Shown here piece after piece: positions 36,764-45,817 of a stretch of 64,000 nucleotides of DNA. The notes under the pieces were generated by a model. It was not told the DNA's origin, ran no database searches, and was given only the letters and a program-made list of their open reading frames with translations. A program made the position numbers and the translations under genes. This stretch comes from Emcibacter nanhaiensis (GTDB taxonomy: Bacteria; Pseudomonadota; Alphaproteobacteria; Sphingomonadales; Emcibacteraceae), in NCBI RefSeq assembly GCF_006385175.1, contig NZ_VFIY01000005.1, forward strand, positions 317,501 to 381,500. The letters run 5' to 3'. Each line of letters starts with the position of its first letter. The first letter of the stretch is position 1.

Positions 36764-36786
36764 ATCCATTACGCTCCGCAATGGAT
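36764..36786 (-). promoter_or_regulatory. Inverted repeat upstream of etfB
   Basis: ATCCATT and AATGGAT are perfect inverted arms; the inner bases extend pairing to ten positions (one G-T) around a 3-base loop. Without a T-run, an operator for a dimeric repressor of fatty-acid genes is the more likely reading. Confidence 0.45.
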
Positions 36787-37158
36787 GTTCGTTGTTTTTG
36801 GCAGTGCAATGGTTCCCGGACGGTAATTAAACCGCCTTGGGCTGTCAACATTTCATTGCAGCTGCGTTGTCTTGTTGTCCCTCGATTCAAAACATTCGTT
36901 TGAAAATCGCAGCATAATGGCGGAAATCAGCCATTTGTGCAACATAAACCGCCATTGGAATGCCGCCTTCAGGGAAAGTAAAAAGTCAGCGGGACGGTCG
37001 TCAATTCTTCCAAATGGCAGGGGCTGCGGCGATTCTTTTTTGCGGATGCGAAGGGAAAATGGCAGCGACGAAATGTAATTAGTCGGCGTGCGCGGGAAAA
37101 ATATGCTATCAGCAAAGACGTGTAGCTTACGTCGTCAGGGGCAGGGACAAACCAATAT
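36787..37158. other. Intergenic region etfB / LplT-like gene
   Basis: This stretch and the inverted repeat make up a 439-base gap between divergent genes. An open frame at 36872-37078 exists but has no Shine-Dalgarno and an irregular composition. I find no tRNA, riboswitch or other clear signal; the promoters of both genes must lie here. Confidence 0.5.
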
Positions 37159-38463
37159 ATGCTGAAAAACCAGTTTCATCTTCTTGCGGTTCGACGGTTT
37201 TTACCCCTGTTCCTGGTCCAGTTTTTCGGCGCCTTTAATGACAATCTTTTCAAGAATGCCCTGGTGATCCTGATCACTTACCGGCTGGCGGCCGACATGG
37301 ACATGAATGTGGCCATTGCCGTGACTGCCGCCCAGGGCATTTTTATCCTGCCGTTTTTCCTCTTCTCCGCCCTTGCCGGCCAACTGGCGGACAAGTTCGA
37401 GAAAACCGCCCTGATCAGAAAGCTGAAACTGGTTGAGATCGCCCTGATGCTGCTGGCCGGGGCCGGCTTCTGGATAGGTCAGTTCTATGTGCTGATGCTG
37501 ACCCTGTTTTTGATGGGCTGCCAGTCCAGCTTCTTCGGCCCGCTCAAATACGGCATCCTGCCCGACCACCTGTCCGAGGACGAACTGATCGCCGGCAATG
37601 CCCTGGTCGGGGGCAGCACCTTCCTTGCCATCCTGCTCGGCACCATCATTGGCGGGCTGAGCATCCTCGGCGGCAATGGCGCCCTGCTGGTGTCGGCGCT
37701 GGTTATCCTGGTCTCGGTGGCCGGTTTTATCGCCGCCCGGGCCATGCCCTGGACCGGGGCGGCCTCGCCCGACCTGGCGCTTGAAAGCAATATCCTGAGA
37801 GAAAGCTGGATCATCATGAAGCATGCGCGCGGAAACCGCGCCGTCTTTCATTCCATCATGGGCATTTCCTGGTTCTGGTTGCTGGGGGCGACGGTGCTGG
37901 CCCAGTTTCCGGCCCTGACCCGCACGGTACTGGGCGGTGATGAACAGGTGGGGACCCTGTTCCTGGCAGCCTTTTCGGTGGGGATCGGCCTCGGGGCGCT
38001 TCTATGCCACAAGCTTCTCAGGGGCATTGTCTCCGCCCGCTATGTGCCGCTGGCTGCGCTGGGTATGGGGCTGTTCTGCCTCGATCTCTATCTCGCCTGC
38101 CAGTCGCTTGGCCCACCGGCTGACGGCTCACTTCTGGGCATCGGCCAGTTTGCCGCCGACCTCCGCTACTGGCGGATTTTCATGGATTGTCTTTTGATTT
38201 CCATTTTTGGCGGCCTTTATATCGTGCCGCTTTATGCTCTGCTGCAGGACAGAAGCGATCCCGCCCTTCGCTCGCGTATGGTGGCGGCCAATAATATCTT
38301 CAATGCGGTCTTCATGGTGCTGGGGGCGCTTGTCACCATGGCGTTACTGGCCGCGGGACTGTCCATACCGGGGGTCTTCCTGGCGCTTGGCCTGCTCACT
38401 TGGGGGGTGGCTTATTATATCTTTCGCACCATCAGGCCATCAGCGCCGTCGCCGTCACATTGA
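37159..38463 (+). CDS. LplT-like MFS carrier (lysophospholipid transporter family)
   Basis: The 434-residue permease has about 12 TM segments. The N-terminus (RFLPLFLVQFFGAFNDNLFKNALVILITY) and the loop GCQSSFFGPLKYGILPDHLSEDELIAGNALVGGSTFLAILLG are typical for LplT, which flips lysophospholipids inward for re-acylation. In many bacteria LplT is fused or adjacent to the acyltransferase Aas; here it stands alone. The last 32 bases overlap the 3' end of feoB on the other strand. Confidence 0.85.
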   Translation: MLKNQFHLLAVRRFLPLFLVQFFGAFNDNLFKNALVILITYRLAADMDMNVAIAVTAAQGIFILPFFLFSALAGQLADKFEKTALIRKLKLVEIALMLLAGAGFWIGQFYVLMLTLFLMGCQSSFFGPLKYGILPDHLSEDELIAGNALVGGSTFLAILLGTIIGGLSILGGNGALLVSALVILVSVAGFIAARAMPWTGAASPDLALESNILRESWIIMKHARGNRAVFHSIMGISWFWLLGATVLAQFPALTRTVLGGDEQVGTLFLAAFSVGIGLGALLCHKLLRGIVSARYVPLAALGMGLFCLDLYLACQSLGPPADGSLLGIGQFAADLRYWRIFMDCLLISIFGGLYIVPLYALLQDRSDPALRSRMVAANNIFNAVFMVLGALVTMALLAAGLSIPGVFLALGLLTWGVAYYIFRTIRPSAPSPSH

Positions 38464-40285
38464 CGATCCAGGCCATGAAGTAGGCGAGGGCAAACAGGTA
38501 ACCGGCCAGGAAGAAAGTCCATTTCCAGCTGTTGGTTTCCCGGCGCACCACGGCCAGGGTGGCAAAGCACTGCGGCGCATAGATATACCAGACCAGGAAG
38601 GCCAGCGCCGTCGGCAGCGGCCAGGCGCCCTGCAAAAGGCCGGACAGGCTTTCGGCGACCTGTTCGTCATCACCGCTCAGGGAATAGACGGTGCCGAGCG
38701 CGGCAACAGCCACTTCACGGGCCGCCATGCCCGGTACCAGGGCGATGGAAATTTCCCAGTTGAAGCCCAGCGGGGCGAAGATTTTTTCCAGGAATTTGCC
38801 GATCGTGCCGGCAAAGCTGTAATAGATATCCGGATGGGGAGAACCTGAAGGGGCCTTGGGATAGCTGGCCAGGAACCACAGCATGATGGTGGTGCTCATA
38901 ATGATGGTGCCGGCCCGGCGCAGGAACACCCGCGCGCGTTCATAAAGGCCGATCAGGATATTTTTCAGCACCGGCAACTGGTATTTGGGCAGTTCCATCA
39001 GGAAGGGCTGGGCAGCGCCTTTGGTAACGGTCTTTTTCATGATCGCGGCCACAATCAGGGCGCTGACGATCCCGGCCAGATACAGGGTGAACATGACCAG
39101 GCCCTGCAGGCCGATGGGACCCCATACTGTTTTATTGGGAATGAAGGCGGCAATGATCAGGGTATAGACCGGCAGGCGGGCGGCACAGGTCATCAGCGGA
39201 ATAATCATGATGGTGGTGAGCCGGTCCCGGGTATTTTCAATGGTCCGGGTCGCCATGATGCCGGGGATCGCGCAGGCGAAACCGCTGAGCAGCGGGATGA
39301 AGGCGCGGCCGTTGAGGCCGACCTTTTCCATCAACCGGTCCATGATAAAGGCGGCCCGGGCCATATAGCCGGAGGCTTCCAGCACCAGAATAAAGGCGAA
39401 CAGCACCAGGATCTGCGGCAGGAAAATCACCACGCTGCCGACACCGGCAAGGATGCCGTCATTGAGCAGGCTGAGGATCCAGTTGTCGGGCAGGTGGGCC
39501 GTGGCCAGATCCTGCAGTCCGATGACGCCGGCATCGATCATATCCATGGGCGCTTCCGCCCAGCTGAACACAGCCTGGAACATGATAAACAGCAGGGCGA
39601 AAAAGATCACGGGACCGGCAAGAGGATGCAGGACGACCTGGTCGATCTGCCGGGTGATCTTGTGCTGGCGGCCTTCGGAAATCAGCACCCGTTCTGCCAT
39701 CTGGCGGGCATGCCGCTGCAATTCCCGGGTGGTGCTGTGTTTGCCCTGGTGCGGCGGCTGATGATGGGACATTTCCCGGAGGTCCCGGTCGAGGATTTTC
39801 TTCAGCTCCGTCATGCCGACCTGGCGGACGGCAACAGAGGTGATGACCGGGACGCCCAGTTCCTCTGCCAGTTTGTCCACATCGATCTTGATCCGGTCCC
39901 GTTCGGCCAGATCCTGCATATTCAGGACCAGGATCAGGGGCAGGCCCAGTTCCTTGACCTCGAGCACCAGACGCAGGTGCACCCGGAGGTTGGTGCTGTC
40001 GGCGACACAAAGCAGGATATCCGGCTGTTCTTCTTCCGGGTGCCGGCCGGTGATCACCTGGCGGCTGATCCGTTCATCCAGGGTCCGGTCCTTGAGGCTG
40101 TAGATGCCGGGCAGGTCGATCAGGCCGATGTTGCGCCCGGTGCTGCTGGTATAATGTCCGCTGCGTTTCTCTACAGTGACGCCCGGGTAATTGGCCACTT
40201 TCTGGCGGCTGCCGGTCAGCATGTTGAACAGGGAACTTTTTCCGCAGTTGGGGGTCCCCACCAAAGCGATGCGAAGCTCAGTCAT
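38432..40285 (-). CDS. feoB: Ferrous iron transporter FeoB
   Basis: 617 residues, on the short side for FeoB. The N-terminal G-domain has GTPNCGKSSLFN (G1), the switch TVEKRSG, DLPGIYSL (G3) and LNMQDLAE (G4). Membrane gates follow with GRAFIPLLSGFACAIPGIMATRTI and CAARLPVYTLIIAAF. It imports Fe2+ under reducing or low-oxygen conditions. Its start overlaps the feoA stop by four bases. Confidence 0.96.
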   Translation of the reverse strand: MTELRIALVGTPNCGKSSLFNMLTGSRQKVANYPGVTVEKRSGHYTSSTGRNIGLIDLPGIYSLKDRTLDERISRQVITGRHPEEEQPDILLCVADSTNLRVHLRLVLEVKELGLPLILVLNMQDLAERDRIKIDVDKLAEELGVPVITSVAVRQVGMTELKKILDRDLREMSHHQPPHQGKHSTTRELQRHARQMAERVLISEGRQHKITRQIDQVVLHPLAGPVIFFALLFIMFQAVFSWAEAPMDMIDAGVIGLQDLATAHLPDNWILSLLNDGILAGVGSVVIFLPQILVLFAFILVLEASGYMARAAFIMDRLMEKVGLNGRAFIPLLSGFACAIPGIMATRTIENTRDRLTTIMIIPLMTCAARLPVYTLIIAAFIPNKTVWGPIGLQGLVMFTLYLAGIVSALIVAAIMKKTVTKGAAQPFLMELPKYQLPVLKNILIGLYERARVFLRRAGTIIMSTTIMLWFLASYPKAPSGSPHPDIYYSFAGTIGKFLEKIFAPLGFNWEISIALVPGMAAREVAVAALGTVYSLSGDDEQVAESLSGLLQGAWPLPTALAFLVWYIYAPQCFATLAVVRRETNSWKWTFFLAGYLFALAYFMAWIVNVTATALMA

Positions 40286-40575
40286 GCCGCCTGCTCCCCG
40301 GACTGGGTTTCGCCCGAGTGGTGAATATCCCTGACTTTCACCACATCGGCTTCCATACGCCGCAGGGCGATAGTGGCGCGGCCGACCTGGACGGCAAGGG
40401 GGTCACGGCCGATCAGGCCTTCATGCAGCACTTCCACCTGAAGGCCTTCCTCAAATCCGATTTCCAGGAGACGTTCTTCCAGGTCGCGGGCAAATTCCGC
40501 ATCACTGCAGCGGGAGGTGTCAAATCCGGTGATAACGGCCTTGTCGCCGATGGTCAGGTCACTGAGATATTTCAT
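40282..40575 (-). CDS. feoA: FeoA, small SH3-like partner of FeoB
   Basis: 97 residues with the FeoA domain (LTIGDKAVITGFD, RLLEIGFEEGLQVEVLHEGLIGRDPLAVQVGRATIALRRMEADVVKV). It regulates FeoB. The ATG at 40575 follows a GTG codon that could also serve as start. Upstream lies a Fur-like site at 40586-40604. Confidence 0.92.
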   Translation of the reverse strand: MKYLSDLTIGDKAVITGFDTSRCSDAEFARDLEERLLEIGFEEGLQVEVLHEGLIGRDPLAVQVGRATIALRRMEADVVKVRDIHHSGETQSGEQAA

Positions 40576-40585
40576 CACAAAACTG

Positions 40586-40604
40586 GTTTCTTATAATCAT
40601 TCGC
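40586..40604 (-). promoter_or_regulatory. Fur-like box upstream of feoA
   Basis: On the minus strand GCGAATGATTATAAGAAAC agrees with the 19-bp Fur consensus GATAATGATWATCATTATC at about 13 positions, mainly in the central AATGATTAT. It lies 11-29 bases before the start codon, where binding would block transcription. Confidence 0.4.
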
Positions 40605-40759
40605 AAAAACTCTATAGACTAAAATGTCCCGATTGGAAATGCTAATGCAACAAAATCCGTAAATTTTATGGGGAATGTTCTTCTCATCCGCCTGTCGATA
40701 AGGTAAAACGGACAGGAATTAAAACGATCGTATGAATTTTTTAAATTGGGAGATTGGTT

Positions 40760-41668
40760 ATGTCCTTTGATTTTTCCGGCCGGGTGGCCGTGGTAACCGG
40801 TGCCGGCGGCGGGCTTGGACGCTGTCATGCCCTGGCTCTGGCAGAACGCGGCTGTGCCGTGGTCATTAACGACCTTGGCGGCGATGTGCGCGGCGAAGGC
40901 GGTTCCGAGTCGGCGGCCCAGGCTGTGGTTCGGGAAATTACCGACAAGGGCGGCAAGGCCATGGCCCATGGCGGAAACGTAACCTCCTTCGAGGACATGC
41001 AGGATATGGTGGAAAAGACGGTCAGTGAATTCGGTCGCCTCGATATCCTGGTCAACAATGCCGGGATTCTCCGCGACAAGACCTTTGCCAAGATGGACAT
41101 GGCCGACTTCCGCACCGTTGTCGATGTGCACCTGATGGGCTCCGTCTATGCCACCAAGGCGGCCCTGCCGGTGATGCAGGAACAGGAATACGGCCGGATT
41201 ATTGTTACCACCTCCTCCAGCGGCATGTACGGCAACTTCGGCCAGAGCAACTATGGCGCGGCCAAGGCGGCGCTGAGCGGGTTCATGAACACCATGAAAC
41301 TGGAGACCGCCAAGTTCGGCATCAAGGTCAATGCCCTGCTGCCGGTCGCGGCGACCCGCATGACCGAGTCGATCATTCCTGAAGAAATGCTGGCGCTGCT
41401 GAAGCCGGAATTGGTGTCCCCGGCCGTGCTGTTCATGGCTGATGAAACGGCGCCCACCGGCGAGATCATTGCTGCCGGCGCCGGCACCTTTTCCCGCTCC
41501 GTGGTGGTGGAAACAAACAGCGTCTACCTCGGCGATGCCCCGACTCCGGAAATGATCCGCGACAGCTGGGACAAGATTTCCGACATGAGCACCGCCACAC
41601 CGCTGAACAGCGGCAGCGACCATACCCAGAAGGTGATGAAGGCCGTTTTCGAGGCCAAACAGAAATAG
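40760..41668 (+). CDS. SDR-family dehydrogenase, MFE-2-like
   Basis: A 302-residue short-chain dehydrogenase. It has TGAGGGLGRCHALALAERGC, the peroxisomal MFE-2/(3R)-hydroxyacyl-CoA dehydrogenase hallmark VINDLGGDVRGEG, NNAGILRDKTFAKM, the catalytic Ser (TTSSSGMYG) and YGAAK. It likely oxidises (3R)-hydroxyacyl-CoA or a similar substrate with NAD. ATG 40760 has GGGAGA upstream and is preferred to TTG 40754. It stands alone, convergent with the chelatase gene. Confidence 0.87.
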   Translation: MSFDFSGRVAVVTGAGGGLGRCHALALAERGCAVVINDLGGDVRGEGGSESAAQAVVREITDKGGKAMAHGGNVTSFEDMQDMVEKTVSEFGRLDILVNNAGILRDKTFAKMDMADFRTVVDVHLMGSVYATKAALPVMQEQEYGRIIVTTSSSGMYGNFGQSNYGAAKAALSGFMNTMKLETAKFGIKVNALLPVAATRMTESIIPEEMLALLKPELVSPAVLFMADETAPTGEIIAAGAGTFSRSVVVETNSVYLGDAPTPEMIRDSWDKISDMSTATPLNSGSDHTQKVMKAVFEAKQK

Positions 41669-41670
41669 CC

Positions 41671-42402
41671 TTAAAAGAAAATCTGATCGGCCAGGGCGTC
41701 GAGCACGCCCGGCTGGTCATAGAGCACCGGCGCGATGGTGACCTTCACCGCCGGATGGGTTTCGGTAAACTTGGCGATGGTTTGTTCCGTCCGGTCCTTG
41801 AGGCGGCCGGAAAACAGCAAAAACGGACTGACCGCGAGGCGGGCCATGCCCTGCTCCACCAGCTCTTCCAGGGTTTGCTGCAGGCCCGGTGCCTTGTCGC
41901 CGGTAAAACAGAGCCGCCCGGTCGGGATCTGCAGCCTCTGCAGCAGGGCCTCCAGCACGTCCTGCCCCCGTTCGGCGACGGCCGGATTGGACGATCCCTT
42001 GACCAGCAGCGCCAGGCCCTCGGCATTCTCGCCGCCCGACTGGCGTACCGCCTGCGCCGCGGCCTCGATGATCCGGCCACTTGATCCTGTTTCACTTCCA
42101 TAATGAATTTTCATGGCGCTGCCCGAGAGGCGATAGCTGCGCAGGATTTCGGGGATATCCTCGCTCACATGCATGGCCGGGAACAGCATCAGCGGCAGCA
42201 CCAGCACTTCCTGGATGCGGTCCTCTTCCATGTGCAGCAGGCTCTGGGTCACCGACGGTTCGGCGAGCTCCAGATAGGCGGTGCGGATCTCCACATGAGG
42301 AAAACGCACCCTGAGCTTGTCCGCCAGTACCGCCTTTTCCTTTGCTGGTTGTGGCGAGCGGCTGCCGTGACTGACCAGCAAGATGCCTTGTTTTTTCATC
42401 AT
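41671..42402 (-). CDS. CbiX-type sirohydrochlorin chelatase family protein
   Basis: 243 residues with two CbiX/CbiK-like halves. The first has LLVSHGSRSPQP and LVLPLMLFPAMHVSEDIPEIL, supplying the two metal-binding His residues. The second half (LLVKGSSNPAVAERGQDVLEALL, LAVSPFLLFSGRLKDR) lacks both. It would insert Co2+ or Fe2+ into sirohydrochlorin for cobalamin or siroheme. No other tetrapyrrole gene is nearby. Confidence 0.85.
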   Translation of the reverse strand: MMKKQGILLVSHGSRSPQPAKEKAVLADKLRVRFPHVEIRTAYLELAEPSVTQSLLHMEEDRIQEVLVLPLMLFPAMHVSEDIPEILRSYRLSGSAMKIHYGSETGSSGRIIEAAAQAVRQSGGENAEGLALLVKGSSNPAVAERGQDVLEALLQRLQIPTGRLCFTGDKAPGLQQTLEELVEQGMARLAVSPFLLFSGRLKDRTEQTIAKFTETHPAVKVTIAPVLYDQPGVLDALADQIFF

Positions 42403-42438
42403 GGTCGCAGGATAGAAGAAGTGGGCGGGGGCGTCATT

Positions 42439-42468
42439 AAAAAAGGGCAGGCCGTTGGGCCTGCCCTT
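42439..42468 (-). terminator. Terminator after the aldehyde dehydrogenase gene
   Basis: AAGGGCAGGCC and GGCCTGCCCTT form an 11-bp perfect stem around GTTG, with a T-run on the minus strand. It separates the ALDH operon from the chelatase gene. Confidence 0.9.
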
Positions 42469-42489
42469 GGATAAGATATTCGGCCGGAC

Positions 42490-43995
42490 CTAGTCGTCGG
42501 ACCCGAACTTGATGCCTTGGGCCAGCGGCAGCTCCTTGGAATAGTTGAGCGTGCTGGTCATGCGGCGCATATAGCCTTTCCAGGCGTCGGAACCGCTTTC
42601 CCGGCCGCCGCCGGTTTCCTTCTCGCCGCCGAAAGCGCCGCCGATTTCCGCGCCGCTGGTGCCGATGTTGACATTGGCGATGCCGCAATCGCTGCCGGCC
42701 TCGCTGGTGAACAGCTCGGCTTCGCATACATCGGTGGTGAAGATGGAAGAGCTCAGGCCCTGGGGCACGTCATTCTGACGTTCGATGGCGGTTTCCAGAT
42801 CACTATATTTAAAGATGTAAAGGATCGGGGCAAAAGTTTCCTCGCGCACATTGTCGACGCTGGCCGGCATTTCGACAATGGCGGGATGGACGTAATAAGC
42901 GTCCGGATACATTTCCTGCAGCGCCCGTCCGCCGCCAAACACTTCTCCGCCCTGATCTGCAGCTTTTTCCAGCGCCTTCTGCATATTGTTGAAGGAGTCC
43001 TCATCGATCAGCGGCCCGACCAGGGTTTTCTCATCCAGCGGATCGCCGATGGAAAGACCGCCGTAAGCTTCCTTGAGGCGCGGCACCAGCTGGTCATAGA
43101 CATCCTCATGGACGAACAGGCGCCGGGTCGAGGTGCAGCGCTGGCCGCAGGTGCCGACCGCGCCGAACAGGATGCCCTGGAACGCCAGGTCCAGGTCGGC
43201 GTTGGGGGTGACGATGATGGCGTTGTTGCCGCCAAGCTCGAGGATGGTCTTGCCGAAACGGGCCGCCACTTTCTGGCCCACGTCCCGACCCATGCGGCAG
43301 CTGCCGGTGGCGCTGATCAGCGGGACCCGGTGGTCGTTGACCAGTTCCTCGCCGATGTTGCGCTCGCCGATAATCAACTGGCTCAGGCCCGCGGGCGCTT
43401 CGCCGAATTCGGCGCAGGCGCGTTCGAACAATTTCTGGACGGCGATGGCGGTGACCGGGGTTTTTTCCGACGGTTTCCAGATCACGCTGTTGCCGCAGAC
43501 CACGGCCAGGGCCGCATTCCAGGCCCAGACCGCAACCGGGAAGTTGAAGGCGCTGATGATGCCGACCGGGCCCAGAGGCTGCCAGTATTCGCGCATCTTG
43601 TGACCCGGCCGTTCGGAGGCGATGGTCAGGCCATAGAGCTGGCGGCTCAGGCCGACGGCAAAGTCGCAGATGTCGATCATTTCCTGCACCTCGCCGAGGC
43701 CTTCCTGATAGATTTTGCCGCATTCCAGGGTCACCAGCGCGCCGAGCGCCTCTTTCTTTTCGCGCAGGATGTTGCCGAAAATGCGGATCAGTTCACCTCG
43801 TTTCGGAGCCGGCACCGTGCGCCATTCCTTGAAGGCGCGCACACTGTCATGGATCTTATGGTCGGCATCTTCCACATCGGTCATATGGATATGGCCGATC
43901 AGGCTGCCGTCGCCCGGACTGTTGACATAAAGTGAGCCGCCCTTGAGCTCGGCGTCGGTCAGGTCCAGGCTTTTGAAAATTTCTTCTTTATTCAT
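42490..43995 (-). CDS. Aldehyde dehydrogenase, ALDH7-like (piperideine-6-carboxylate type)
   Basis: A 501-residue NAD-dependent ALDH. The catalytic Cys lies in FGAVGTCGQRCTSTRRL, the general-base Glu in KTILELGGNNAIIV, and cofactor contacts in SAFNFPVAVWAWN and WKPSEKTP. The C-terminal segment with GGGRESGSDAWKGYMRR is typical of antiquitin/AmaB enzymes, which oxidise alpha-aminoadipate semialdehyde in lysine catabolism. The downstream partner in the operon is a TPP enzyme and a nearby Lrp-type gene may regulate both; the lysine role is inferred. Confidence 0.88.
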   Translation of the reverse strand: MNKEEIFKSLDLTDAELKGGSLYVNSPGDGSLIGHIHMTDVEDADHKIHDSVRAFKEWRTVPAPKRGELIRIFGNILREKKEALGALVTLECGKIYQEGLGEVQEMIDICDFAVGLSRQLYGLTIASERPGHKMREYWQPLGPVGIISAFNFPVAVWAWNAALAVVCGNSVIWKPSEKTPVTAIAVQKLFERACAEFGEAPAGLSQLIIGERNIGEELVNDHRVPLISATGSCRMGRDVGQKVAARFGKTILELGGNNAIIVTPNADLDLAFQGILFGAVGTCGQRCTSTRRLFVHEDVYDQLVPRLKEAYGGLSIGDPLDEKTLVGPLIDEDSFNNMQKALEKAADQGGEVFGGGRALQEMYPDAYYVHPAIVEMPASVDNVREETFAPILYIFKYSDLETAIERQNDVPQGLSSSIFTTDVCEAELFTSEAGSDCGIANVNIGTSGAEIGGAFGGEKETGGGRESGSDAWKGYMRRMTSTLNYSKELPLAQGIKFGSDD

Positions 43996-44013
43996 TCTGT
44001 ATATCCCTTGTGA

Positions 44014-45702
44014 TTATTTCTTTCTGATGTCGTCCAGGGTGGCCGCCGGTGTCAGGGCCTGTGGATCGACGATTATTTCAATCAATGTGGTTTTATCGTT
44101 TTTCAGCGCCGCCTCGAAGGCGGGCGCAAAGTCCCCCGTGGTCGTCACCTTGACGCCGTCCAGCCCGTAAGCCTTTGCCAGCGCGGTGAAATCCGGATTG
44201 GTCAGCTCGGTGGCCACAACCCGGTCCGGATAGTTCCGTTCCTGATGCATGCGTATGGTACCATACATGCCGTTGTTGAACAGCAGAATGGTGACCGGAA
44301 GGCGATGGTGGGCGGCGGTGGCCAGTTCCTGGCCGGTCATCAGGAAGTCGCCGTCGCCGGTAAAACAGACCACCGGCCGGTCCGGGGCCGCCACCTTGGC
44401 GCCGAGCGCCGCCGGCAGTCCGTAGCCCATGGCGCCGCTGGTGGGGGCAAGCTGGGACGGGAAGGTGGAATAGCGGAAAAAGCGGTGCAGCCAGATGGAA
44501 AAATTGCCGGCGCCGTTGGTCAGGATGGCGTCTTTCGGCATGGCCCGGTTGAGATAGGCATAGATCTCGCCCAGCTGCACCTTGCCGGTCCTGCTGCCCC
44601 TGAGGTCGCCCAGGGGATTGCTCCAGGCCTCATAGTCGGCCCGTGCGCCGGCAAGCCAGTCAGAGCGGTCAGCGACGTCGCCGACTGGCAGGGCTTTCAG
44701 GGCCGTTGCCATTTCCGGCAGGCTGCAGGTAAAGCTCAAATGGGCGCGGTAGACATGGCCGGTTTCCTCGGCTCCGGTATGTACCATCACCAGTTTTTGT
44801 TTCGGAAACGGAATGTTTAACAGTTTGTAGCCGCTGCTGGTCATTTCCCCGAGCCGGGCGCCTATATTGAGGATCAGGTCGGCTTCCTGGAGGCGCTGGA
44901 ACAGTTTCGGGTTCACGCCGATGCCGACATCGCCGATATAGTGGGGATGATGATTATCGAACAGGTCCTGGTAGCGGAAGGCGCAGCCCACCGGCAGCTG
45001 CTGTTGTTCGGCGAACTGGCGGATGTCATCTAATGACTGATCGCTCCAGCCGCGGCCGCCGAGGATCACCACCGGCTGTTTGGCCTGCTGCAGCTCGACG
45101 GCCAGCTGGTCGAGGGAAGCCCGGTCCGGGGCGGCGACCGGCGGCGTTGCCGGAAGAAGAGAGGATATAGCCTCCACCTCGTCGGTCAGCATATCCTCCG
45201 GCAGGGCCAGCACCACCGGGCCGGGTCTGCCGGACAGGGCCACATGGAAGGCGCGGTTGATATATTCGGGGATGCGGTCTGCTTCGCGGATTTCGGCCAC
45301 CCATTTGGCCAGCGGACCGAACATCTGTCGGTAATCCACCTCCTGAAAGGCTTCGCGGTCGTACTGGTCGCGCGCCACCTGGCCGATCAGCAGGATCATT
45401 GGCGTCGAATCCTGGAACGCGGTATGGACACCGATGCTGGCGTTGGTGGCGCCCGGGCCGCGGGTGACGAAACAGATGCCGGGACGGCCGGTCAGCTTGC
45501 CGTAGGCCTCGGCCATATTGGCGGCGCCCGCTTCCTGGCGGCAGGTGATCAGGTCAATCTGCTCTCTCACGTCATAGAGCGCATCAAGCACCGACAGATA
45601 GCTTTCTCCCGGCACGCAAAAGGCCCGGTCGGTGCCGTTGGCAAGCAGACACTGCACCAAGATTTCCGCTGCAGAGGTATTTTTTCCCATTTCAGACACC
45701 AT
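44014..45702 (-). CDS. Thiamine-pyrophosphate enzyme, acetolactate synthase-like
   Basis: 562 residues with the three TPP-enzyme domains. The N-terminal part has the catalytic Glu in CRQEAGAANMAEAYGKLTGRPG, and the C-terminal TPP/Mg motif is GDGDFLMTGQELATAAHHRLPVTILLFNNGMYG. It resembles acetolactate synthase, benzoylformate decarboxylase and oxalyl-CoA-type enzymes; no ilvN-like small subunit follows. An alternative start lies at 45690. The promoter region holds three GAACAA boxes at 20-21 bp spacing. Substrate unknown. Confidence 0.85.
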   Translation of the reverse strand: MVSEMGKNTSAAEILVQCLLANGTDRAFCVPGESYLSVLDALYDVREQIDLITCRQEAGAANMAEAYGKLTGRPGICFVTRGPGATNASIGVHTAFQDSTPMILLIGQVARDQYDREAFQEVDYRQMFGPLAKWVAEIREADRIPEYINRAFHVALSGRPGPVVLALPEDMLTDEVEAISSLLPATPPVAAPDRASLDQLAVELQQAKQPVVILGGRGWSDQSLDDIRQFAEQQQLPVGCAFRYQDLFDNHHPHYIGDVGIGVNPKLFQRLQEADLILNIGARLGEMTSSGYKLLNIPFPKQKLVMVHTGAEETGHVYRAHLSFTCSLPEMATALKALPVGDVADRSDWLAGARADYEAWSNPLGDLRGSRTGKVQLGEIYAYLNRAMPKDAILTNGAGNFSIWLHRFFRYSTFPSQLAPTSGAMGYGLPAALGAKVAAPDRPVVCFTGDGDFLMTGQELATAAHHRLPVTILLFNNGMYGTIRMHQERNYPDRVVATELTNPDFTALAKAYGLDGVKVTTTGDFAPAFEAALKNDKTTLIEIIVDPQALTPAATLDDIRKK

Positions 45703-45743
45703 CCGGATGTGATTTCATTTTTCTGTATATTTATCCTAAATAT

Positions 45744-45790
45744 GAACAAATATAAATAAAAAAGGAACAAAAATAAGAAATAATGAACAA
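45744..45790. promoter_or_regulatory. Three helically phased GAACAA boxes
   Basis: GAACAA occurs at 45744, 45765 and 45785, i.e. 21 and 20 bp apart, two helical turns each. The first and third sit in the longer repeat ATGAACAAATATAA. They lie between the start of the TPP enzyme gene and the end of the Lrp-type gene. The same hexamer appears in the inverted repeat upstream of the regulator. Confidence 0.5.
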
Positions 45791-45817
45791 ATATAATATA
45801 TATCTGACAGATAAACT

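Noticed and set aside
36872-37078. 68-codon frame in the etfB/LplT gap
   Set aside because: No Shine-Dalgarno, irregular composition and no recognisable features.
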